From the NCBI GenBank assembly GCA_028456385.1, contig JALNQF010000004.1:434001-498000 (forward strand): a DNA stretch of 64,000 nucleotides, in the 5' to 3' direction. Under the pieces are notes generated by a model. The model saw nothing but the letters and a program-made list of their open reading frames with translations, was not told where the DNA came from and searched no databases. The DNA is from Ophiosphaerella korrae (Eukaryota; Ascomycota; Dothideomycetes; Pleosporales; Phaeosphaeriaceae). Position numbers and translations under genes: made by a program. This document shows, piece by piece, positions 43,002-54,256 of the stretch (position 1 is the stretch's first letter; each line of letters starts with the position of its first letter).

Positions 43002-44978
43002 TCAAAAGTCAAACTCTCCTCGAAAATGTTCAACATCCATTCCTGGCCCCACGATATCTGCCAAATCCCGCCTGCCCATTTGCCCAAATACACGTCTTAG
43101 CGTATCGTACAGATTCGTACTTTGATTCTGGTGGATCATGTTATCTAACTGTGAATCACTTACACCGTCTCCTACAACTTCTCTCGCCTTCTCTTTACCC
43201 TCGCGCTCAACAACCTTGTGCATCGCTAATGCGCCAAGTAGATGCTGCGCAGCTTCGGTAAAACATCCTATGTTAATGCAGGAGACGCCAAGATTGTAGC
43301 GTGCGCGCACAAAGTTGGGGCGAAGCGCGAGCGCACGCGAGTATGCATCAATGGCTTCTTCGCTGCGGCCTGAGTTGGCTAGGGTGGCGCCCAAACGGTT
43401 CCAGAGGAGGTGGACTTGTGAGGATGAGTTGGAGACGCCAGATTCGGTGGAGGCAAGGGCCGCGCCGAAACAATCGACTGCCTTGTCGTATTCTTCTACG
43501 CCGTAGAAAAGCACACCTAAACCGACTTGGACGTCGGGGTCCATTTGCTCACCAGATGGGGACAGTTGGGCCGCTTGGATGAAGAGTTGTGTAACTTTCT
43601 CATGAAGTAGATGTCGGTCTGTGAAGCCCAGGTCCGCATCGGATGAAAGAGGCTCTGAGATAAGAGAGGGGTATTTGGTGGCGAGCCAGCGTTCGAGGGT
43701 TCGATATGCGGTTGATTCGTAGCCTTCGTTAGTGTAGGAGACAGCAAGGCCCATGAGTGCCTCGAGATTAGATGGGTCTTGCTTCAATGCGTGTTCGAGT
43801 GCTCGAATGGCAGGTGTTTCCTTCTCATTTTGCGCCTGCGCTTCTCCTAGTCGGACCCAGGCTGCAATGTGGTTGGGGTCTTTTTGGATGGCTGCTTCGA
43901 AAGCCAATGCTGCAAGTGAGAGATTTCCACCTTTTTCCATAATCTTGATGCCTTCTTCAAACGGGTTCGTGGCCCTGCTGTAAAGGTTCTCCTGTTCGAA
44001 CAGATAGTCGCCCATGGCGGGGTCACGTACGGAATGCGTGTTGAGGCCGTCGAAACCCTCCCATTGATCTATGTCGCCCATATGGCCCTCAACAAAGTTC
44101 TCGCCGTTGGCCAGTTGTCTAGCGTATTCAGTCTCAGCTTGGATACCTTTCCAGATAGACTCAAAATCGCCGAACTCCTCTACTGACCTGTCCATTTCAT
44201 TCAGCTCCGCCTCGATGTGCTTGTTTGCTTCCTCGTCTAGCGCGTCTAGATTCTGATCCGTCTGCTCTAGCTCAGCAAAGTGCGCCTCCCAGTCCTGGTC
44301 GTTCAGCTCGACCAGGCGCTCTTTACCCTTTCCAGCAGTTTGCATGGGTTGTTGGAAGTTCTGGGGCGAATAGTTCTGAGGCATCATGCCCATGCCCATG
44401 CCTATGCCGCCCATGCCCATTCCCATGCCTATTCCGTACATGGGCCGCTGGTGTCCCATCATGGATGACTGGTCGGCAGTTGTGGGGCTCGCCGTTCGTG
44501 CCGTGGGGTTCATCTGCTGGAACTGTGCGAACTCGGCAGGATTGAAGCCTGCCGGGCGCTCTTGCATCGATGGGCCCATCTGTGGTGCCTGCATGCCCGG
44601 ATCAAATTCAGCTGCCCAAGCGGGCGATCCGCTGTGTTGTGCGCGCTCCAGTTCTCTCCGCATATGCTCCATGGCAAACGGTGACGCGGGCCCAGGTCCT
44701 TGGGGCAGTTGCGCATTCTGTTGCATGAATTCATTCATCATCTGAGAGCCGTCAGTCAGCCAATATCCTGTAGATCATGGGCCCTAGAGGTGATGCCTGC
44801 AACTTACGCCATCTGAGCCACCGCCCATCTGCTGGCTTCGCATGCTCTCGTGAAGCCCCCCTGGCCCCCGCCCAACTAGGCGATCTCTTTGCAAGCTCTT
44901 GTCATCTTGCACATGCTTTGTAAACTGGCTGAGAGGGTTGGCCCCAGTCGAGCACTCTGCGCCGCCGAGGAATGACAT
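43002..44978 (-). CDS. PEX5: peroxisomal targeting signal 1 receptor PEX5
   Basis: Pex5 is the cycling receptor that brings PTS1 proteins into peroxisomes. Exons 44808-44978 and 43002-44741 give 636 aa. The N-terminus MSFLGGAECSTGANPLSQF carries the conserved Cys9 used for monoubiquitination and recycling. Pex14/Pex13-binding WxxxF motifs include WAAEF (about residue 99) and WEAHF (about 206). From about residue 300 a TPR array begins (NPFEEGIKIMEKGGNLSLAA; ALAFEAAIQKDPNHIAAWVR), then LGVLFYGVEEYDKAVDCFGA and further TPRs. The C-terminus ends PGMDVEHFRGEFDF, as in other fungal Pex5. A Met/Gly-rich GIGMGMGMGGIGMGMGMM tract lies in the disordered half. The gene overlaps nothing. Family assignment is certain. 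Confidence 0.97.
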
Positions 44979-45489
44979 TGCGAGAAGAGGATCTTGACTA
45001 CACTTTTGCCTGAAAACCGACCGGAAAGAGAAAAAGTGATAACTTTATAGTGGGACGCGGAATACAGGGCGCGCAAAGGTGAGGCGTGTATGCGTAGTGT
45101 TCCAGTGAATTGATCAGCAAGGTCAGGCTGGGTAGTTGGCTTGCCCCTCAAGAAGCCGAGGTCGCAACAAGAGGGCCGGTTGTCATGTTAGGCTGCATAG
45201 GGCAACAAATAACACGCGTACACGTGAATCATCGCATACAGCATCACGACGCTGCGTTTGGGCTAATTGGGTATCTATGGGACGCCAATTAGAATTCTAG
45301 TACCAAGCCCATCCAACCCTATCGTAAACCTGGATAGCAACCTAAGGGGAGATAACAACGCCAGCACGCTTTTCTACTATGATACAGACACACCCATGTA
45401 TTCAACACAATAGAGCACATTACGAGGAGAATCGTATATCATCTACTCATGTGCTTGCCACGTAATGTCTATTCACCACTACTGAAACC
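44979..45489. other. intergenic, PEX5 promoter and RRM-gene 3' side
   Basis: 511 bp between tandem minus-strand genes. No supported feature apart from the presumed PEX5 promoter. Confidence 0.5.
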
Positions 45490-46602
45490 CTACTCGTTAT
45501 TTGGCTCAGACTCTCGCGTAAAAGAGTCTGAGCGCCTGTCTTTCTTCATCGTCGACCTGCTGAAGTCCACGCGAAGCTCTCTTCCGTAGATGACCTTTGA
45601 TTCCAGGATTTGCTTAGCCTTTGTGGCGCTGGCAACGTCGATGAAGTCTGCATGAGCAAAGCCTCTCGGCTGGCCAGTTCTCCTGTCAATGGCAACACGC
45701 ACGTCCATGACGTTGCGAATGTCTCGGAAAAGATCGTTCAAATCTTTGTCTGACATCTCGAATGACATGTTTCCAATAAAGAGTGTGTTGGAAGGCACAC
45801 TGGGCGCATAAGTAGTTGGGCCTCCGGTGACGGCTTTGGGGCGATGGTTTTGAACGACGAGATTGCGGCCTTCAAAGAGTTGCATGTCGAGGTTAGCAAT
45901 CGCTGTCTGAGCATCCTCGATGTTGGCGAATTCAACATAACCGAACCTACCGTCAAGTTAGCATCTGTCTGCGAGATATAGCATAGCGAGCTAGACTTGC
46001 CCTCTGCTCAGCCCTCTGTTGTCAGAAACAATCCTCGCATTGTTGACCTCGCCAAAACGCGAGAAGACCTTCTTGAGCTGATCGGCAGTGACTTCGTAGT
46101 ACAAATTTCCGATATACAGCATCCTGTTTGGCGGGGTGTTGTCTTCGCGCCGGGCACGGGAGGGGCCGGTAGCAGTTTGCGCAGCCGCTTCCAAAGCCTC
46201 CAAAGATGTCTCACCAACAGCAGCATTAGCGTCTGTGGGCCTGGCTTCGGCAGGTGCGTTTTGCTCTTCTTGTGGCGCGGGCGTCAGGCCATCTTCCATG
46301 GGTGCCTCTGCTGCTGTCCGCGCAAAGTTCTCGTCTGGCTTGGTGGCTTCATCGCTGGCAAATCTCTTCTGGAATGCTATCGACCATTTCTGCTGCTGTG
46401 GACGAAAAGCGGAGGGCGAGAATGAGGTGATTGATCGCGGCTTTGCGAGAAGTGCCTTGTGGGGAGTCGCATTGATGGCACGCACGGCGACACGGCGGAG
46501 GAGAAACCTGGAGCATTGTATTAATTCTGTCCATTGCGGCTCATGGGCGGGTATGCATACATGGTGGTAATATATGGCGAATATAGGATGGGGAATCAGC
46601 AC
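45490..46602 (-). CDS. two-RRM RNA-binding protein, probably mitochondrial
   Basis: Exons 46001-46602 and 45490-45946 join across a 54-nt intron with a GC-AG boundary (GCAAGT donor), giving 352 aa. RRM1 is MLYIGNLYYEVTADQ, then, across the junction, GFGYVEFANIEDAQTAI. RRM2 is TLFIGNMSFEMSDKD (RNP2) and RGFAHADFIDVAS (RNP1). The C-terminal tail is charged (STMKKDRRSD). Before RRM1 lies an acidic, Ala-rich linker and an Arg-rich, acid-poor stretch FLLRRVAVRAINATPHKALL that looks like a mitochondrial presequence. The start is uncertain: the in-frame ATG at 46602 adds an odd MLIPHPIFAIYYHHVCIP leader before that presequence, so an unseen short first exon is possible. The RNA target is not known. 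Confidence 0.85.
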
Positions 46603-47077
46603 CGGGAGTGAGTGCGTCTCTGAATGTGCAGAAAAATCGAAATCGAAATGGCTCGAGTTGGTAAATTTTGGGGCAAGGGCCGATCAAAATGCGCTAGATA
46701 CAAGCAGAGATGGATTGCAGCACGTGACTATGACGATGCATCAGTCATGGCAGCGAAGTGTGTAGAGGAGCATGACTCGTATACAGCCATAACTTTGGCC
46801 CTGCCTGCTTGTTTCACACGAGAGCTTCCGATGGTGGGGTCTTATCCCGACTCATCATGGCACAGTCTGCAGCCTCGTCTCTACATGTGTTCGGGCTGGT
46901 TACCCTGTGCAGTGCAATGCCAAAGCAGAATACTGTATGCTCCAGTTAATTAGCTACTGTGCGCAAGTTTGGTTTTTGCACGGGATCTGGCGTCGTGTCG
47001 GCGACCTCCGATCCGCGCCTCCAGCATGTTTCCTGTATGCCGTGGTACCACTTCCCTCCTCTGCCCAACCGCACATC
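46603..47077. promoter_or_regulatory. divergent region between the RRM gene and AMP deaminase
   Basis: 475 bp between two genes transcribed away from each other. Plus-strand frames run through it into the AMP deaminase exon but begin without a plausible start context, so I exclude them from the gene. Confidence 0.45.
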
Positions 47078-50000
47078 ATGTTGAAAGGTAGTACATGCCG
47101 CGCTGCCCTCTGCCTGCCAATTGCTGACTGCCTCCCAGGAGACTTTTCGGTCGACGGCGATGCCTCGCCAGAACTCGGACCTGCCCACGATGACCCAATC
47201 CCCTCATCTGAAGACGAAGACGGGCTCAGTCCTGAATCGTCTGAAGTCGAAGCTGGCAAATCTGGCCGCGCACTAATGGGTCACGGTACAGGTGCAACGG
47301 CAGACACAGCCAGCACAAGCTTAGACGATGATGACAATGGGATGCTCCCCCGCGACAAACAGCGACGCACCGCCTACTACGACTACACGGCCGACAAGCA
47401 AATGAGTCACACCGAGGCAAAGCAGTTCTATCAACGCCACCAATGGGAGACGCAGCATGGAGGAGGTTCGCAAGCTGGTGAGGCCTTTAGTCCCGCATTG
47501 CGGGCAAAGACATTCCCCGCAACCTTTGCTGCTGCCGACGGCGCAGACCTCTTGAGCAGAGCTGACAGCATTCGCTCACGGAAGAGCAATGTTAGTCTAG
47601 CCCACCAAGGCCAGAAGATGACTCTTCCCATCGGCATGTCACATGCAGACCAGTCACGGGATGCGCCTTCACATATGGCACCGCACGACTCAAATCTTAG
47701 AGGCAGCCACGAAGAAACAGATCCCTTCCTCCAGGCCGACCAGGAAGCAAGAGCACACGCAAAACATCCGAGCCTTCCACATGAACCAAAACCCATGCTT
47801 GCCAACGAAGGAATCCATGGCGCTGGCGCTGGCGTAGGTGTGGGGTCGGGCGCTGGAGGCTTTGCCTTATCCGATTCGAGTGTTACTGCCGAGCTTAGCG
47901 CCATATACACCAATGTACAGAAAGTCCTGGATCTGCGCCACAAGTACATACGTTTGTCTCTACAACGCAACTTTGACAATCCTAAAGATGACCCTAGCTG
48001 GCGCATCTACCCACCCCACCCTGAGCCTGTGTGGAACGACACTTCGAAAGAGCGTCGCAACGCCTCTAGTAGTATGCAGAATAGCGGTATACTGGAACCG
48101 ACTGAGCCACCTAAACTGCCCCGGAAGATGGGCACTAATATTGGAGAGGACTTTCATATAGAAGACCTGCTTCCAGCCCCAGGCCCATCTGAGATGTCGT
48201 TTCGACTTGATGAAAGCGGGGTCTTTCAGGTGTACGAGACGTCAAAGTCTGCTGAGCTAGACACGCCCATTGTAGCGATTCCGAATTTGCGAGAGTTTTA
48301 TATTGACCTAGACTCAATCTTAGAGATATCTTCCGATGGTCCTAGCAAAAGCTTCGCATTCCGGCGACTTCAGTATCTGGAAGGGAAATTCCAACTTTAC
48401 TATCTTATGAACGAGTATCAGGAGACTGCCGACAGCAAAAAAGTGCCGCATCGAGACTTCTACAATGTAAGAAAGGTCGATACGCATGTCCACCACTCAG
48501 CATGCATGAACCAAAAGCATTTGCTACGTTTTATCAAGTCGAAAATGAAGAAGTCGCCGGATGAGGTCGTGCTGTTTCGTGACGGCAAGCATTTGACCTT
48601 GAAGGAAGTGTTCGAATCTATCAACCTCACTGCCTACGATCTGAGCATTGACACTTTGGACATGCATGTAAGTTGTAAATTTCAACCTTCGCGATAATCG
48701 CTAACGTAGTAGGCCCACACGGACTCTTTCCATCGCTTCGATAAGTTCAACTTGAAGTACAACCCCGTTGGTGAATCGCGTTTGCGTACAATCTTTCTGA
48801 AGACAGATAATTTTATCAAAGGTCGCTATTTAGCTGAGATCACCAAGGAAGTCATTTCTGATCTAGAATCAAGCAAGTACCAATTTGTTGAGTGGCGTAT
48901 CTCGATCTACGGTCGAGACATTGATGAGTGGGACAAGCTTGCTGCTTGGGTCATCGACAACAAACTCTTCTCCCCCAATGTGCGATGGCTGATCCAGGTG
49001 CCCCGTCTCTTTGATGTGTACAAAGTCACCGGTCTCATGGATAACTTTCAGCAAGTCATTGTTAATGTATTTCAGCCCCTCTTCGAAGCCACAATGAACC
49101 CCTCTAGCCACCCAAAGCTTCATATGTTCTTGCAAAGAGTTGTTGGATTCGACAGCGTCGATGATGAGAGCAAGGTGGAACGGCGTGTGTACAAAAAGTT
49201 CCCCTTCCCTAAAGAATGGTCAACAAAGCAAAACCCGCCCTACAGCTACTGGATGTACTACCTGTTCGCCAACATTGCCTCCCTAAATGTTTGGAGGAAG
49301 CAGCGCGGCTTCAATACTTTCTTGCTGCGACCGCATTGTGGAGAAGCCGGAGACACTGATCATCTTGCTGCAGCTGTGCTTTGTACACACAGCATTAGCC
49401 ATGGGCTGTTACTCCGCAAAGTGCCATTCCTACAGTATATTTTCTACCTGGAACAGATCGGCGTCGCAATGTCACCTCTCAGTAATAACGCTCTCTTCCT
49501 TGCGTACGAACGCAATCCATTCCTCAACTATTTTAAGAGAGGTTTGAATGTGTCACTATCGACTGACGATCCTCTCCAGTTTGCCTTCACCAAAGAACCA
49601 CTGATTGAAGAATACTCGGTTGCAGCACAAATTTACAAACTTAGTGCAGTTGACATGTGTGAACTTGCAAAGCACTCAGTTGAGCAGAGCGGTTTCGAAC
49701 ACGTTGTAAAGCAGAAGTGGTTGGGTGCAAACTACCACCTCCCAGGCGTTGCAGGTAATGACATGGCAAGGTCCAATGTACCTAGTGTTCGCGAGGCCTT
49801 CAGACACGAAACACTGATGCAAGAACTGGCAATGTAGGTCATGCCCACTACATTACTTGATGCCATATACTGACCCAGTCAGGATTGATCGCTATACCCG
49901 CGCAGCGCAAACTAGCAGGAATGATCTCACTATGTCAAACCTTCAACCTACAGCGGAAACACCACAGACCCCAAAATCGTTCCAAGCCACGCACCCAGGT

Positions 50001-50519
50001 TCCCCAGTAACATCAATGCATACGCATCCGTCAGCCACCAACACAGCGGAAAACACTCATCTATTCTCCTCTCCCCCACCGGGTGCAATGTCTGGCCCTC
50101 TTGGACCCGTCCAACAGGCCCGCCAGCATCCTTTGGGCTCCACAACTGACATGGCGTCTTTGGGCGCCCAACCCACGTCGCCGACAAGTACTAAGGACAG
50201 CGGCAATATGGATCGACCGCGCCGCACATCTAGCATGACTATCAACCCTAACACAGTTTCTGCGGTTCAGCCGCAGCAAGCTGCGGGTGCCTCGACAACT
50301 AGTCCACAATGGCAAGTTGATGGCGAGGCGTTGGGTCTGGCGCGAACCATGAGCAGCATCACGCTTGATGGGGAGCCTAGAATTTTCCCAGGCGTAGTGA
50401 GTAGGAACACGAGGAGGAGCAGTTTGCGTAGTGGTGCGGTGGAGGATGGGACGCACAGTGGGTTTAGGAAGGGGGGTTCGGGGAGTGTGGCAGAAAGGGA
50501 TGCGGATGACGAAGAGTGA
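47078..50519 (+). CDS. AMD1: AMP deaminase
   Basis: Converts AMP to IMP and ammonia in the purine nucleotide cycle and adenylate-charge control (cytosol). Exons 47078-47087, 47139-48667, 48713-49833 and 49883-50519 give 1098 aa. The 10-nt first exon (ATG TTG AAA G) joins to GA to make [11 protein letters not shown]; the 51-nt intron keeps the reading frame open, so an unspliced reading also works. Catalytic features: [20 protein letters not shown] (zinc His pair, about residue 450), [38 protein letters not shown], and [20 protein letters not shown] (Asp pair, about 795). The N-terminal 300 residues are disordered and acidic, and exon 4 adds a Ser/Pro/Thr-rich tail of about 190 residues. Both extensions are usual in filamentous fungi and are likely phospho-regulated (inference). 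Confidence 0.95.
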
Positions 50520-50862
50520 TTGCTGACTTTGGTGCGTTGCGTTTGGATAGTGAATTAAGCGAGCGACTAAAATATGAATGTTTGGTGACAATGTAGTAAG
50601 CTTCTTTCTATCTTCGTTATTTGCTCAGTGATTTCCACTTTGTATTATGTGTTGCATATTTACACTAATATGTCCCCTCATTCTGTCGCAAGTCTAAATG
50701 TAGCAAAAGCCGGATGAGCATGTCAACACATGGTAACTGCTTATGAGAGCACATTCCTCGACCGCAATACAGCCATGATAAATGGATATTAACCCCGACA
50801 TACAACGCCACGCAACCAGATCTTAAAGCCCTATAACGCCTAAAGACATGCACACCAAATCC
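50520..50862. other. convergent intergenic, AMD1 and Cys-rich gene 3' ends
   Basis: 343 bp. No separate feature seen. Confidence 0.5.
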
Positions 50863-51408
50863 TCATGAATTCAAATTACGCGCATAGCAATCCAAACACC
50901 AGGGATCACCCTCTTCCCCAACCTCAACAATACACTTCTTACACATAGCTTTCCCACAGCCTCCAAAACACTGGCGTGCACAGATATAACATGTGCGACC
51001 GTCGCACCGTCTACAATCCATGTAGTTTTCCAGATCCTTTCTTCGTTTGGGCGCCGAATTGCAGGCGTGGCATGGTCGAGTGTTGGGGTTAGTGGCGGCA
51101 CTGGACAAAGCCGGGGGAATGTCGGTTTCGATTTCCATGAGGTGCGAGGTCGACTTGGTGAGTGTGGGTTTGGGGCTGAGGCGCTTCATTTGCTTGATGG
51201 GGCGTCGTTCTGGGGTGAAGTATGCAACCGAGTATGGGAGGGTTCGGTTGCTGTCAAAGGCCTGGTGGTTGTGGGGTTGGAGGCGGGCCAAGCCGCGGGT
51301 CGTTGGTGATGATCGCCGGTGCAGACGGCCGTTGCGCAGGCAGTCGGCGTCGGCGTCGTCCTGTCTCTTCCTCTTGCCCAGTCCTGCTGGGTGGGGGCCG
51401 TCGGTCAT
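50863..51408 (-). CDS. uncharacterised small 12-cysteine protein
   Basis: A 181-aa protein I do not recognise. The first 100 residues are basic and Ser/Pro-rich (GLGKRKRQDD, a possible nuclear signal). The last 75 residues hold twelve cysteines in six pairs: PCHAC, CRRC, CYIC, CFGGC, CKKC and CLDC, spaced like two or three zinc sites. This resembles a small RING- or Zn-ribbon-like module but matches no textbook spacing I can name. The ORF also extends upstream to an ATG at 51522, but that part is a (His-Ala)n repeat from low-complexity DNA, so I start at 51408 (MTDGPHPAG). It is head-to-head with the ELMO gene over about 600 bp. Function unknown. Confidence 0.75.
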   Translation of the reverse strand: MTDGPHPAGLGKRKRQDDADADCLRNGRLHRRSSPTTRGLARLQPHNHQAFDSNRTLPYSVAYFTPERRPIKQMKRLSPKPTLTKSTSHLMEIETDIPPALSSAATNPNTRPCHACNSAPKRRKDLENYMDCRRCDGRTCYICARQCFGGCGKAMCKKCIVEVGEEGDPWCLDCYARNLNS

Positions 51409-52005
51409 AGTTGTCCAAAGAGTTGGTGAGGTTGGGGTGTCGCCGCGGATGTGGGTGTGGGCATGGGCGTGGGCGTGGGTGGCAGCGGCGGTCGCACTGA
51501 ACAGCTCGGAGGTGATGTACATAGTGAAAAGCGTGCCTCGTGCTGCAGCCGGCCAGAAGGGGTTATTGATGGTAACAGAGAAGGAGAGATGGAGAGACGA
51601 GGGAAGCCAGAAGGAGCCGAATGCAGTGCGTAGTTGCCCGGCTGGCTGGTGTGAGATCCTTGCTCCTGCCTAGCGCCTTTAACTCACAGGCAGGCGCGCA
51701 GGCACGCAGGGCAGGCACGCAGGGCAGGCACGCCAGTCCCTGGCAGGAATCACCCATCCCCCCACAACACGCTTCACGTGCCGCGCTAGTACCGTGTTTC
51801 GCGTCGAAGCCGTCTATCGCAAGCGCAAAAGGGTCACTGGCTGCCAATCCTCCTGAGAACGACTGACACATTTTTTTTTGGTTTACAGGTTACACCTAAC
51901 CCCAGATCATGGTGTGCTAAATGACTATAATGCGCCCCTAATTGACGCCCCCTTGCCTTCCCAGCATTTGACCACTTTGGCCATATTGTCTAACTACATA
52001 GCAAC
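51409..52005. promoter_or_regulatory. divergent promoter between the Cys-rich and ELMO genes
   Basis: 597 bp containing GTGGGC-type repeats near 51440-51480, a 13-bp tandem repeat (listed separately), and a T-run at about 51871-51880 directly upstream of the ELMO gene. No specific binding site can be named. Confidence 0.5.
51698..51733. repeat. 13-bp tandem repeat (gcaggcacgcagg)
   Basis: The unit gcaggcacgcagg occurs at 51698-51710 and 51711-51723 and partly at 51724-51733. It lies within the divergent promoter of two genes. Confidence 0.9.
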
Positions 52006-54256
52006 ATGGACAGCGTCAATGTCTCTGAATTGGTTGCCCGCCTCGGCGCGGAGGAAGAGTCGGTGCGCAAGATGGCAGTTTTCAAGCTGCAGAATGCAAT
52101 TGGCGATCCGTCATTCGCAGACGTCTTTATTTACGAGGGAGGCCTGCCCAAGCTTCGCTTCCTAGCTCTACATTCCACAGGCAACACATTGGCCTACTGC
52201 CTGACCTCGTTGGCCCGTCTGCTCGAGTTGGACAAGGGCTGGGATCACGTTACCGATGACCTCATCGCGAGAGTGAGTATGAGAGCTGGAGGGCGCGTCG
52301 TAGTCCAAGTCTAATCCATCCTCGATAGATCGTCGACCTTGTCGTCGCCCAACCGCTTGTCAATGTCAATCGAGGGGCCATGTCAGTCCTGGCCGCCATT
52401 GTTGGTCATCCCTCCCACCGCAACTCATCCCCTAGCACCACTGGCTTTCAGCGTCTAAAGCCGGCAGTCGACACCCAGCCCCAGTTCCTTCCCGCCCTGG
52501 TTGAGAAAATCACGTCGGCCGATCACGCACTATGTGCGAATTCTCTCCAACTCATCAACGCCCTCATGCGCGATGCCATTGCCAACGACGCAGACTTCGA
52601 ATGGCCAAAATTTATAAAACAGTTACAGGAGCTAGGCGTAATTAAGAGTGTATATGGGCTGATGCAGAGCTCGGCAATACAGGACTTGGCACACCCTCTG
52701 CTAGACTTCCAGTCCCTCACCAAAGTACTGCTTAGGAACTGGAGAAAGGAAAAGGTTGATTTAGAAAAAAATGAACATCGCAGAGCTATTCGCGGTCTTC
52801 ATACAGCGAGCATGGCAGACAAGCCGGCTGCAGATCCAAGCGGGAGCAAGAAGCAAAATCCAGTCAAGTGGAGGCGTCTGGGCTTTGAATCTGAATCCCC
52901 GGCGTGGGAGTTTGACGCGACTGGGTTCCTGGGCTTGATGGACCTAACAGACTTTGTCTACAAGAACGAAGACGGATTCCAGAAACTGCTGTTAGAACAG
53001 TCAGCCGAGCCTCTCGATCAACGATGCCCAGTAGCGCGTGCGAGTCTTTCTGTAACCTTGACCCTCTACGAACACTTTGAAGTAGACAAACTAGACGACA
53101 TTGAAAACCACCGGTTCACAGCCCTCGAATCTCGGGCCAATTTTGATCGAGCATTCAAACCCCTCTTACTGCATTGGTCGAGGTTGCACACAAGTGGCTT
53201 GAACGCATTCATACGGCTGTGGAAGGTAGCGGGTGCACAACTTGATGATTTTAGCAAGATTGAGGAGCTAGTGCGGATTCTTATTGAACAGATTGTCGGA
53301 CAAGCACCACGGACAAAGGAAATCAAAGATGTGGAGGAAGAATTAGTTGAGTTTGAGCTGAGACGCCTCCGAGAACTCCAAATGGAACTGCTTGAACTTA
53401 CTTACGAAGACGCGTGGGGCCACCATCTGCGGTACGTTTACCCGTCTGTTTGTCGACTGTTCATACTGATCCTTCTAGGCAAGTTCGAGATGAGCTGAAC
53501 CACGAGGCCCTTCAATTCGTCAAGGAGCAACGCATCAGATGCCTGCTTCAAGGTGGCTGGTTTCCCGGCGGCCTAGGTCATAACGCAGACAACGGCTCAG
53601 TGACAAACAAGACGGTCAATCGTTCGACGCCCTTAGCGTGGCGTTTTGTCCGACTGTCACACAACCGACGATACCTGCACTATGCTGACTTTGACGAGAA
53701 GACAGCTGCGGAGCCAAGGCTGGATGCCTTGCACGACAAAAGTATGTGTGACGTCGCCGGTCATACCGACTGGGTTACGTGAACGCCATGACTAACAAGC
53801 GTCATAGTTGATCTTTCCATTGTATCCTCGGTTGTGAGCAATGTCTCGGCATCGGCCCCATCGACGTCTTCGTCCGACAGCACCGTCACAACCCTCCCAG
53901 GACACGAGCGTGCTTTGACCTCGACTAAAATAACCATCCATGGTTATCTACCTCACTCGAATCACTCGCGGCAGGCTTCGAGCAGTTCAGCTACAGGGCG
54001 AAAGGAGTCGGTACTCTTACAATTGCATCCCCAAAGTCACGCTCTTGCGTCTGAGTGGCTTGATGGACTACTGATGTTGCTAAATCAACAACCGATTACG
54101 GCAGATACGAACAAACTCGTGAATTTCATCGGCGGTTACGGCCTTAAGATTCGGTTATTAAACGTTCGGTTTGAGGACGTAGGACTGGACGAGCCGATTC
54201 TTCCCAGTCGCGAAGGGCTGGATGAGGAATTTTACTACGACATTGCTGGGGGTTGA
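52006..54256 (+). CDS. LMO1: ELMO/CED-12 family protein (LMO1-type)
   Basis: ELMO proteins act with DOCK-type exchange factors; in yeast Lmo1 and Dck1 activate the Rac-like GTPase Rho5. Exons 52006-52272, 52329-53431, 53479-53741 and 53808-54256 join in phase to 693 aa. The N-terminal armadillo-like part reads ELVARLGAEEESVRKMAVFK and LPKLRFLALHSTGNTLAYCL. An ELMO-type core follows (WRRLGFESESPAWEFDATGF, then LGLMDLTDFVYKNEDGFQKL), then a helical LVEFELRRLRELQMELLELTY. The C-terminal third carries a PH-like domain: LLQGGWFPGG, PLAWRFVRLSHNRRYLHYAD, and SEWLDGLLMLL. The ELMO_CED12 call rests on these blocks. Whether a DOCK partner exists lies outside this window. No other member is likely. Confidence 0.88.

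Noticed and set aside
46907..47077. Upstream extension of AMP deaminase
   Set aside because: The frame is open but has no plausible start context. The short exon at 47078 with a good donor and branch site explains the start better.
51409..51522. N-terminal (His-Ala) extension of the Cys-rich protein
   Set aside because: It comes from a low-complexity GTGGGC repeat, and an inner Met begins the ordinary protein sequence.
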